From positions 1-64,000 of the forward strand of contig NZ_KB903643.1 of assembly GCF_000379725.1 (NCBI RefSeq): a stretch of 64,000 nucleotides of DNA, written 5' to 3'. Positions 34,408 through 42,653 of this stretch are shown here, one piece after another. This DNA comes from Cytophaga aurantiaca DSM 3654. GTDB taxonomy: Bacteria; Bacteroidota; Bacteroidia; Cytophagales; Cytophagaceae. How positions within the stretch are numbered: position 1 is the stretch's first letter; every line of letters starts with the position of its first letter. The position numbers and the translations under genes are program-made. The notes beneath the pieces were generated by a model. That model made no database searches, was not told the origin of the DNA, and worked only from the letters and a program-made list of their open reading frames with translations.

Positions 34408-37400
34408 TTATTTAATATTCACGCGTATGCCCTGTGAATGCGCATTAAACTCTGGTGCATACATGCATTGAATATTTGTGATACCGTTTGAGAAATTACC
34501 TGCATTGTTCACACGCAGACTGTATTCAAACACATAGGTTCCTCTTGGTAAATAACCAATAAAGAAATCGGTTGACGCATCACGTGTGCTTTCATAATAA
34601 CCAAAACTTCCGTTCCATTTAGCACCTGATAAAACATTCAATGGCTCGAAGCCTGCTGCACGCATATCCTGTAAGTGTACATATTCCAGATCGCGGTCGG
34701 TACGAATGATGAGTTTTACTTTCACCAGATCTCCGGCTTTTAAAACAGTACTCGCCGTAACAGGCGTAAGTACTGTGCCGGTGTCTGTTTGTAAAACCAG
34801 CATCAATTCCTTCGTTAACTGAACCTGTGTATTTTTATGTGTCGTGATCTTATCAAGATCTTCGTAATACTGCCAGTGTAAAGCTCCCCAGGCAATGCCT
34901 TCGCCTTGCTTGCTCAGTGTTACTTTCGACATCTCCGGTTTTATTTCTGTAGTGTTCCATACTTTTGTCTTAGTCGGACTAAGTTCATTTTTCGGGAAAT
35001 CTACTTTTGTATTTCCTAGGGTTACACTCAGAGTAGTGTCTTCATTTAGCCACGATGTTCCATTCAACAACAATGCGTAACATGCTTCGGTTGTTGCTTT
35101 GGTTGTCTTCCAGTGTGTAGTCTGTTTTTGTGTTAACAGCCAGAAGCGCATTAGATCAACGGATGCACGGTCTTTCGCAGTTTCTTCAAAGAATTCGATC
35201 AGTAAGGCCTGACGCTCGATCGGAGCCTGATACCAGTAATATCCTTCGTTTGCTTTCCAGTACATGCCTTTATCTTCGCTAATGATCGCACGTTCTTTAA
35301 AGGATTTATGCATCAATCCGGAAAGCTGTGTGTTGCCATCACGAAATGCGGCAAGGCCAATCAATCCTTGTTCATATAAACTGTATTCGGTCCAGTATTT
35401 ACGCGACTGATCTTTGTAAAATTGCAGTGCTTTTGCAAGATCGCCTTCTGCAGTCCGTTGATAGAAGCTTCTTCCATATAAATAATGAACCTCCATAGAA
35501 GATGGTCGTACCTCTTCAAGAATAACTTCTTTGCGTTTCGCACGCGCCAATAATTCTTTGTAATCTTTTAATAACTCACCATCGCAATATGTCAATGCTT
35601 TTTCAGTCATGTCAGCGATCTGCTCATCGTTTCTACCCTGAATGCCTAAGTGTTTCAGATGGCCCAATCCGGTAAGAATATGCTGCGTAATGTAACGATC
35701 TTCGCGCATACCCGTGAACCATGGGAAAGCGCCGTTGCTTAACTGCATTTTTTCAAGCTTACTGATCGCACGATCTAATTCGCTGTTCATGCGGGTAAGA
35801 TCAAACAACAGACCAATGCGTCGCTTTTGTTCTGTTTCATTTTCAGCATCGCGCAACCACGGTGTTTGTTCCAACAACAACATTTTCAGTTCCTGATTTT
35901 TTTCAAGATTTGAAAGCAAGGCATCCGGTTCCAGATCTTTCCAAAGATCAAACATGCGCTTTAACGCCGGACTGCTATTGGCAACAAAGCCTGCAAGTGA
36001 GTTGGCATAATAACGGCTAAAGGTTTGTTCCGCACATTCGTATGGATATTCTGCAAGATAAGACAAGGCCTGTACCGCATACCATACGGGGTTCGGAGTC
36101 AACTCGAGTGTTAATCGGTGATTAACCAGTGTAGTAGATTTATGTGTGGCAAGTTTTTCCAGATTGTATGTTTTCGTTTGACCTTTTGTAACAACCATCG
36201 GTACACTTTCTGTAACCAGCATGCGATTTGAGAATACAGGTATAACGTTCTCTTCTCCATCGCTGAAATTTCCTGCTGTTGCAACTACTCGATAGGTGAT
36301 GGCCTGATAACCGCCCGGTACGTTGATCGACCAGTTCTTAACCTCACTTGGTGTGTTTGCTTCTCCAAAGAATTTTATAGCGTCTGTGTTGCCTAGCTCT
36401 TTATCGATCGGCTTCATCGTTGCCGCATCAAACAAGTATAAGGTTACGGTTCCTTTTAATGGTGCACCGCTTAGGTTCGTTACTTTTGCTGACAATACAA
36501 GTTGATCGCCTTCGCGTAAGAAACGCGGAGCATTCGGTACAACCATCAGATCTTTTTGTGTAACGACTTCCTGTTGGGTATAGCCATAACTCATGTCTGT
36601 TGTATGGGCTAGTCCCATCATCTTCCAGCGGGTAAGGGCTTCAGGCATGCTGAAGTTTAATACAACATTACCTGCGCTATCTGTTTTCAGATCCGGGAAG
36701 AAGAAGGCTGTTTCTCTGAAGTCCTTACGGATAGCAGGTTGCTGCACCTCTTCGGGTTTGGAGTCTGTTGTAAGTGGTTCAGGTTTTGCAAGCGGCCCAT
36801 TCCCGGCACTACCCGAAGAAGAAAATTGGTATGTTACATTGCTGCTTGCCATAGGAGCAGCAGCAGCCATGTCCGCGGATACAGATAGTTCTGATTCTTC
36901 TTCTTTCGCTCCTCCAACAGACATAGATTTTTTTCTCATTTCTCTTCCACCATAACCTCCGTAATTTCTTCCGAACGTATAGTTGAACCAATTGAATTGA
37001 TCATAGTATTTATATGAACCATAACCTGCATTTCTGTAATAATCCCAGATCGTAAAATCATCTGTGCCGAACGTAGGATTGCTGTAATTGTTCCAGCTTA
37101 GTCGATTGCTGTTTTCAGAATACAGATTAACAGGCCAGTAGTGCGGCTTGAATGCATCAAGCGAAGCATCGTACATGCCAGCTAATAATTCTGCTGCCAT
37201 TTTTTCTCCGTTCGTTTTCTTAATGGTCAAACGCCATTGTTCCGCTTGTCCGGGTAAAAGCTTATTGCGGAACGTTTCCCAATGAATACTTAGTTCTTTG
37301 TTTGTGAACGGAACATAAATGCTGGATGTACCTGCATATACACGATTGTTATGAACAAACGCATAATGTACAGCCAGACCTCCGCGATCTTCTTCAGTGA

Positions 37401-40400
37401 TCAGTTGTTCAATGCGCTTGATGTCGTTTTTAATAGATAGAAATTCTTTACGCAGAATAACTCCATTGCGCTCTATTTCACAGATCACATGTATGTCTGT
37501 AAAAGAAGAACCCAGTTCGAACACCGCTTTGTTTTGGGGCTCTGTAGAAGTTGGAGATACATTTGTCCACTCTGCCATTGCATACGGAAGCTTATCACTG
37601 TGCGGATCTGTTTTGGTGAAATTTGCCTGAGCAATGCTTTCAACTTTATCTGCATCCAGCGCAGATACTTTTACAACATACTGTCCGGTTTCCCAATTTT
37701 CCGGAAGGATTATTTCGCCTGCTTTGTCAACGGTTGTATGCAGCACCGTTTCGAGGATCAGTTTTTGCGGATAGTTTTCGATCTGTGTTTCGTTTTCGTA
37801 TTCATCTTCCGGAAATAATTTGTGGAATGCAGCTTCGCTTAGCAGCGGTTTATCCGGAGTATCCCAAAGTCTTCTGCGCAATACTTTTTTCGGAGCTTCC
37901 AGTTTGAATACCTGAACACGAATGGTTGCGGATTCCGGTTGACCGGATTGATTGCTTGCCCGTACAGACAACGTTGTTGATTTTCCTTTTTCAATCGTTG
38001 CAGGGATTTGTATGCTTAAGTTTAAAGAAGAATATCCGATCGAAACAGAAAGTTCATCGCTGTGTGTTTCGCCATTGATATCAATTACATCTGCGTATAC
38101 GGTATAAACAAAGGTAGGCTTGCTGTCCGGAGAAACGGATGCATCGGGTTGTGCTGCAAACGTTACCGTAAATGCACCATCGTTATCTGTAGTTGTTGAT
38201 CCGGTTGCAATAACAGTTTCCTGATTGCTGAAACTACTCCAATATTTCGAATACCAGTATGGGATCTGTGCACGGCGAACCACACGATATGTAACTTCAG
38301 CACCATCAACGGCATTGCCTGCATACGCTTTGGCTATTGCTTTGACCTGCACCTGCTGATTGAGTTTATACTGTCCGGTTAACGGCTGCATGCGTACTTC
38401 AAACTTCGGACGTTTGTATTCTTCCACATTGAAATAGGCGTTTGCCATATCATCACCGCTTATGTGCATACTTCCTGTGAGCGAGCCTACAGGAGCGGTG
38501 AAGCTTCCTTGTACAGAACCGAACTCATTGGTTATAAGATCCAGATACGAAACTTCTTTGTAGTTGGCATCATATAGCGTAACACGGACCTGTGATTTTT
38601 TTGCAACGGCGAATGTGTTTCGTGCTTTAGAATCGTATACGATTCCTTTGAAATAGATCGTTTGTCCCGGTCGATAAATAGAGCGGTCTGTGAAGAGCAT
38701 CATCGAACGTTCATAGAACCGATCGTTGTTGTATTCTTCGTCTTTGTATAAATAAAATCCGGATGATTTTCTGTTGTCGCAAACCAGACGATCGTTTTTT
38801 GTACTGATGTCAAAGTTTACATAACCCGAACGTTTGTTATCTGTAATTGATACTTCTACATATCCATTGGCATCACTGGTAAATTCTCCGATGATTTTTT
38901 TCTTGTTCTTGCGTGCTGTGTAATCGTATTCAAGTGAAAAGGCGCGTACTTTCGCATCCTTGATCGGCTTGCCTGTATCGCGACTCAATACATATACCTG
39001 CGTTTTTCCTTCGACCCCACGTGCAATGAACGAGATGTTTGAAACCGTGGTAAACGTATAACCCAGAATTGCTTTTTCTTTTTCAATTTTAGAAACATCT
39101 GATGCAACGATCAGATACATGCCAGTAGGAAGTGCTTCTGTAACAACTTCTGTTGTATGCTCACGTAGCTGTGGGTCTTTGATCAGATCAACCGACCATT
39201 TTTTAATCGCGGTACGTTCAATGTAAGGTTTAAAGAGATCAAACCGGTTTACATCGTATCTATAATTGAGATCACTTTGAAGTTTATCAACTTCTTCAGG
39301 AGTTATTGCAATGATCCGAAAAGATACAGTTGGTACGTTGTTGTAGGTTACACGTATGCGAAACGGCTGCATCGGAAGATTCACTTCTTCCATTGTCAGG
39401 TTCAGCGAAGGTTTCAGAATGGTGTTCTTCAGATTGTCGCAATTATGTGCTCCATCTGAATTCGGAAAGCGTGCCATTGCAGCATCGCAGATCTGGATGC
39501 TTTTAATATTTGCATCCGGATACATGTAGGCATTGTTTATTCCGGAATTGATCTTTGAACGTTCGTGCCAGATCACAGCAATCTCAAAACTTACGTCCGT
39601 TGATATCGGGAGCTTCAGAGAAGTCTGTTCAAGTTTGAGTAAAGTCGCAAGCTGAAGATCGGCTGCATTACTTAAGCCGGTATTTGCGGAAACAAATTTT
39701 AATCGTGCCAATACAAGATCAATTAATATCGTTTGATCTGCATCTTTCAAATGTACTTTTTCCAGATCCTGCATAAGCTGCATTGCATATAAATGAAGGC
39801 TTAAGGCATCATGACTCTGTATGTTCAGTACAATGAATTCCGGAGAATTTGAAAAATAATTTACATCATTCAGATTGAATTGCTCGGCCGGCCGGGAAAC
39901 ACTTGCTTCGCTTGATTTGAAAAAATCTAATGCTTTTTTACCAAGGAAATCATAGAGATTCGCAGTATGTACGTGATTTCCGCTTCTATAAATAAGCTGT
40001 TTGAAAACATCTGTATTGAATTTGAGTAACGCATCTTTATCTTTTAAGGAAGCCTTAAATGCTTTTATAGAAGCTTCAAGGATCGTCTTCTGATCCCAGG
40101 TTTGTATGTCGGTGTCATCTACATTTGTTGAAGCACTGATGTTTGAATTATATCTTCTGCGTTGAAAATATTGCCAGTACATTTCGCCCAGCATGGATTG
40201 TAGTATTGCGTTGGCAGGGAAGGAGGCTGTTTTAATTTCCTGACGAACAAATTCGATGTCTTTTTCAAAAGCATCTTCTTCAGACATATCGTTGCAGCGC
40301 ATGATGTAGATCAAGGCTTTGATCTGATTGTCTGGATCATTTTTTTCTACAGCCTCTCTGTATAAAAGGTGAAGATCTGTTAAAGCAGATTTAGGTAAAG

Positions 40401-40512
40401 ATTGGTTTAAGTATTCATCAATTTTGTCCCAGCGTTGTTTCATGCCATCAGTTTGTGCCATTGCAAGAGTAAGTGTAAAGAATGATAAAATGGTTACGAT
40501 TAAAAATCTCAT
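34408..40512 (-). CDS. Bacterial alpha-2-macroglobulin family protein, 2034 aa
   Basis: This very large exported protease-trap-like protein has a signal peptide ending in LAMAQ with no lipobox Cys, so it is probably periplasmic or surface rather than an inner-membrane lipoprotein. About 500 N-terminal residues are helical, then MG domains follow (TDRSIYRPGQTIYFKG). A low-complexity bait-like linker lies at about residues 1190-1250 (Gly/Ser/Met/Ala rich). After it comes the A2M core ETAFFFPDLKTD and the thioester motif YPYECAEQTF with Cys1493 and Gln1496, in an alpha-toroid domain, then a receptor-like C-terminus. No PBP1C gene is adjacent, unlike many proteobacterial cases. Confidence 0.9.
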   Translation of the reverse strand: MRFLIVTILSFFTLTLAMAQTDGMKQRWDKIDEYLNQSLPKSALTDLHLLYREAVEKNDPDNQIKALIYIMRCNDMSEEDAFEKDIEFVRQEIKTASFPANAILQSMLGEMYWQYFQRRRYNSNISASTNVDDTDIQTWDQKTILEASIKAFKASLKDKDALLKFNTDVFKQLIYRSGNHVHTANLYDFLGKKALDFFKSSEASVSRPAEQFNLNDVNYFSNSPEFIVLNIQSHDALSLHLYAMQLMQDLEKVHLKDADQTILIDLVLARLKFVSANTGLSNAADLQLATLLKLEQTSLKLPISTDVSFEIAVIWHERSKINSGINNAYMYPDANIKSIQICDAAMARFPNSDGAHNCDNLKNTILKPSLNLTMEEVNLPMQPFRIRVTYNNVPTVSFRIIAITPEEVDKLQSDLNYRYDVNRFDLFKPYIERTAIKKWSVDLIKDPQLREHTTEVVTEALPTGMYLIVASDVSKIEKEKAILGYTFTTVSNISFIARGVEGKTQVYVLSRDTGKPIKDAKVRAFSLEYDYTARKNKKKIIGEFTSDANGYVEVSITDNKRSGYVNFDISTKNDRLVCDNRKSSGFYLYKDEEYNNDRFYERSMMLFTDRSIYRPGQTIYFKGIVYDSKARNTFAVAKKSQVRVTLYDANYKEVSYLDLITNEFGSVQGSFTAPVGSLTGSMHISGDDMANAYFNVEEYKRPKFEVRMQPLTGQYKLNQQVQVKAIAKAYAGNAVDGAEVTYRVVRRAQIPYWYSKYWSSFSNQETVIATGSTTTDNDGAFTVTFAAQPDASVSPDSKPTFVYTVYADVIDINGETHSDELSVSIGYSSLNLSIQIPATIEKGKSTTLSVRASNQSGQPESATIRVQVFKLEAPKKVLRRRLWDTPDKPLLSEAAFHKLFPEDEYENETQIENYPQKLILETVLHTTVDKAGEIILPENWETGQYVVKVSALDADKVESIAQANFTKTDPHSDKLPYAMAEWTNVSPTSTEPQNKAVFELGSSFTDIHVICEIERNGVILRKEFLSIKNDIKRIEQLITEEDRGGLAVHYAFVHNNRVYAGTSSIYVPFTNKELSIHWETFRNKLLPGQAEQWRLTIKKTNGEKMAAELLAGMYDASLDAFKPHYWPVNLYSENSNRLSWNNYSNPTFGTDDFTIWDYYRNAGYGSYKYYDQFNWFNYTFGRNYGGYGGREMRKKSMSVGGAKEEESELSVSADMAAAAPMASSNVTYQFSSSGSAGNGPLAKPEPLTTDSKPEEVQQPAIRKDFRETAFFFPDLKTDSAGNVVLNFSMPEALTRWKMMGLAHTTDMSYGYTQQEVVTQKDLMVVPNAPRFLREGDQLVLSAKVTNLSGAPLKGTVTLYLFDAATMKPIDKELGNTDAIKFFGEANTPSEVKNWSINVPGGYQAITYRVVATAGNFSDGEENVIPVFSNRMLVTESVPMVVTKGQTKTYNLEKLATHKSTTLVNHRLTLELTPNPVWYAVQALSYLAEYPYECAEQTFSRYYANSLAGFVANSSPALKRMFDLWKDLEPDALLSNLEKNQELKMLLLEQTPWLRDAENETEQKRRIGLLFDLTRMNSELDRAISKLEKMQLSNGAFPWFTGMREDRYITQHILTGLGHLKHLGIQGRNDEQIADMTEKALTYCDGELLKDYKELLARAKRKEVILEEVRPSSMEVHYLYGRSFYQRTAEGDLAKALQFYKDQSRKYWTEYSLYEQGLIGLAAFRDGNTQLSGLMHKSFKERAIISEDKGMYWKANEGYYWYQAPIERQALLIEFFEETAKDRASVDLMRFWLLTQKQTTHWKTTKATTEACYALLLNGTSWLNEDTTLSVTLGNTKVDFPKNELSPTKTKVWNTTEIKPEMSKVTLSKQGEGIAWGALHWQYYEDLDKITTHKNTQVQLTKELMLVLQTDTGTVLTPVTASTVLKAGDLVKVKLIIRTDRDLEYVHLQDMRAAGFEPLNVLSGAKWNGSFGYYESTRDASTDFFIGYLPRGTYVFEYSLRVNNAGNFSNGITNIQCMYAPEFNAHSQGIRVNIK

Positions 40513-40678
40513 AAGATCTCAGATTAAGTCTACGGATTCGGTCTGTACAACTAACGTACAGATTGAATATAGGGTTAAGTTCAACATCCTGAAGCAGAAA
40601 AGCAAAAGATGTACCAATACCTTAACGTTAATAAAACAGAATAATGTATCTGGCTCATGCACAAATAGATTTGCTTAA

Positions 40679-40750
40679 CCGTTGGCTAAAGCCAACGGCA
40701 ATGAAAGCCGAGTATCTCTCTGAGTAAGAAATGCTCGGCTTTCATTGCCG
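40679..40750. repeat. Interlocked hairpins in the gap upstream of the A2M gene
   Basis: A 9-bp hairpin (40679-40687 with 40690-40698) shares bases with a 17-bp hairpin (40696-40712 with 40734-40750). The two are mutually overlapping at CGG, so they could be alternative folds. The rest of 40513-40858 shows no gene. Confidence 0.65.
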
Positions 40751-40795
40751 TCACATTTATGTGACTGATGTTATCTAGATAATGGTATAATAAAA

Positions 40796-40837
40796 AAAGC
40801 GGCATACACAGGATTCGATTCCTTTGTATACCGCTTT
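40796..40837 (-). terminator. Terminator of the FrnE-like gene
   Basis: An inverted repeat of about 17 bp with two mismatches (40796-40812 with 40821-40837) ends in seven T residues on the minus strand, 22 bp past the stop codon. Confidence 0.75.
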
Positions 40838-40858
40838 CATATTATTGGCTTTACTCAA

Positions 40859-41584
40859 TTATTCACATATACCATCCGTTGTGCAGGTAGGTCCTTCAGA
40901 TACTTCGAACGGAGATGTTGGGTTTTCTTTGCGCCATTCAGAAAAAGATTTTTCCAGTGTTTCTAAAAACGCCTGCGGAGGTTGTGCACCCGAAACAGCG
41001 TACTTACGGTCAAATACAAAGAACGGAACACCCCGTACACCCAACTGCTGCGCTTCTTCAATATCTTGTCTTACTTTATAGGCATAGCTATCATCTGTCA
41101 GAGCTGTTTTAACTTCTGCTTCCGTTAAACCAATGTCTTTGCCTAATTCTATCAATACTTCTGCACTACCAAAGTTTTTTCCTTCTGTGAAATACGCATA
41201 GAACAAACGTTCTTCAGCCGCATCGCCCAGACCTTTTGTTTTTGCCAGCTGAATCATACGATGCGCATTGAATGAATTTGCGATCACCGCTTTGTCAAAG
41301 TTGTACTCCAGTCCGGCTTTTTTTGCTGTTGCCACAACACTCTCGTGCATCTGAACGGATTGTTCATAGCTCATGCCTTTCCGATCTGCCAGGTATTGAT
41401 ACACATTTTCTTCTACAGCTTGCGGAATGTTCGGATCAAGCTGAAAACTTTTCCAAACAATCTCTATGTTGCTGCTGTCAGCAAATTGCTTTAAACCAGT
41501 TTCATAATTTCGTTTTCCGATGTAGCAGAAGGGACACATAATGTCGCTCCATACTTCTACCTTCATTTTATTTGTTGTTGCCAT
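40859..41584 (-). CDS. DsbA-family oxidoreductase (FrnE-like)
   Basis: This 241-residue thioredoxin-fold protein with helical insert has no signal peptide, so it should act in the cytoplasm. The redox motif is Cys17-Pro-Phe-Cys20 (DIMCPFCYIGKRN). The helical domain has FNAHRMIQLAKTKGLGDAAEERLF, and the cis-Pro segment is GVRGVPFFVFDRKYAVSGAQPP. A Cys pair in the tail (TCTTDGIC) is unusual and could form an extra disulfide. FrnE-type members act as disulfide isomerases or in polyketide pathways; no such pathway is nearby. Confidence 0.9.
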   Translation of the reverse strand: MATTNKMKVEVWSDIMCPFCYIGKRNYETGLKQFADSSNIEIVWKSFQLDPNIPQAVEENVYQYLADRKGMSYEQSVQMHESVVATAKKAGLEYNFDKAVIANSFNAHRMIQLAKTKGLGDAAEERLFYAYFTEGKNFGSAEVLIELGKDIGLTEAEVKTALTDDSYAYKVRQDIEEAQQLGVRGVPFFVFDRKYAVSGAQPPQAFLETLEKSFSEWRKENPTSPFEVSEGPTCTTDGICE

Positions 41585-41697
41585 GAAATTCTTTTTTATA
41601 CTTTATTTAAGACAAAATTCAGGATAAATCAGTTCATTATAATTTATAATTGAAACAGATATCTTCGTTTTCAGTGAAGGCATCCGTTAATAAATAA

Positions 41698-41730
41698 AAC
41701 GTCGTCGGGATTTAAAACCTCGACGACGTT
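41698..41730 (-). terminator. Terminator of the 41794 gene (within the 89-bp repeat)
   Basis: AACGTCGTCG and its complement flank a short loop; on the minus strand the hairpin runs into TTTTATTTATT. Confidence 0.75.
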
Positions 41731-41789
41731 ATGAAAAGCTGTGTACAATCCAATAATCCTTTTAATCCAATAAATCCAAATCTCAGACA
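41701..41789. repeat. 89-bp direct repeat, copy 1
   Basis: Identical base for base to 42565-42653. The repeat holds a GTCGTCGGG...CGACGAC hairpin and a tail rich in AATCC motifs, and ends four bases before the stop codon of the 41794 gene. Confidence 0.92.
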
Positions 41790-41793
41790 AGTT

Positions 41794-42306
41794 TTATCCA
41801 TTCATCGGAATCTTCTTATTTTTCAGTGCGTCAACAAGTAGGATCAATAGCAATAGTACAGCCACCAACGAAACTTCTTCTGAATAAGGCATGTGAAACA
41901 TGGCTAACGAGCGGCCAAATACTATGAGGAAGGTTAATGCAAATTTTAATAATTGAGGCCATTGTGTCCGTTTGTGTTTGATCATATGATACAGATAGAT
42001 CAGTGGGATGCTTATATAACCCATAAACATGATCTCTTGTGCGTTCGACCAATGCATAAATCTCATGAGTAAACCAATGGTGAAAATAGAAATTCCCAAT
42101 CGGGTGAACCGATACTCATCGGATTGTATGAATATTCCATTCTTGGCAAGAATATACGTCCCTGTGAATATAAAAAGAATGACACCTATCCGTAAAGGAG
42201 TATCATTATCTATATTCCCGATCGCAATCCCAATGCCACCAAAGATGCCTAAAGCCAAGGCAAAGGAGAGGATAATAAAAAGTATTTTATTGTTTACAGT
42301 AAGCAT
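41794..42306 (-). CDS. Hypothetical polytopic membrane protein, 170 aa
   Basis: Five or so hydrophobic segments cover nearly the whole length, with short polar links (IGNIDNDTPLR, KHKRTQWPQ) and a Lys-rich end. No recognised motif, charged pore residue pattern or lipobox is present. It is bracketed by two identical 89-bp repeats, which suggests it came with, or was inserted into, a duplicated hrpB terminator region. The downstream half resembles small GldL-like or DUF membrane proteins only in hydropathy, which is not enough for a name. Confidence 0.6.
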   Translation of the reverse strand: MLTVNNKILFIILSFALALGIFGGIGIAIGNIDNDTPLRIGVILFIFTGTYILAKNGIFIQSDEYRFTRLGISIFTIGLLMRFMHWSNAQEIMFMGYISIPLIYLYHMIKHKRTQWPQLLKFALTFLIVFGRSLAMFHMPYSEEVSLVAVLLLLILLVDALKNKKIPMNG

Positions 42307-42560
42307 AGGAATCGGAGATTATTCTTGTTCAATTGTATCGCTAACTAGTTGTACCGTTTTTTTCTTATAGTTAACAATTATTTTAATTGTCAACTATACT
42401 ATTTTTGATGCTATAGTATCTTGCGCATTACAAAAAGTGGTATGAAAATCGAAATGATTAAAAATAAAATGAATTTCAGATAGCTCATATTTTATTCTGA
42501 ATGGTAAAATGTTGCAATAAGATACTGAAGAAATAAGAAACACAAAAGGTGGATTAACTA

Positions 42561-42594
42561 AAAAGTCGTCGGGATTTAAAACCTCGACGACGTT
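42561..42594 (-). terminator. Terminator of hrpB (within the 89-bp repeat)
   Basis: The same hairpin as at 41698-41730; on the minus strand the stem ends in a run of five T. Confidence 0.75.
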
Positions 42595-42653
42595 ATGAAA
42601 AGCTGTGTACAATCCAATAATCCTTTTAATCCAATAAATCCAAATCTCAGACA
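42565..42653. repeat. 89-bp direct repeat, copy 2
   Basis: Identical to 41701-41789 and in the same orientation. This copy contains the last codons and stop of hrpB, so it is likely the parental copy. Confidence 0.92.

Noticed and set aside
37489-37907. Overlapping plus-strand frames of about 100 codons
   Set aside because: They are antisense to the alpha-2-macroglobulin gene and differ in composition from real genes here.
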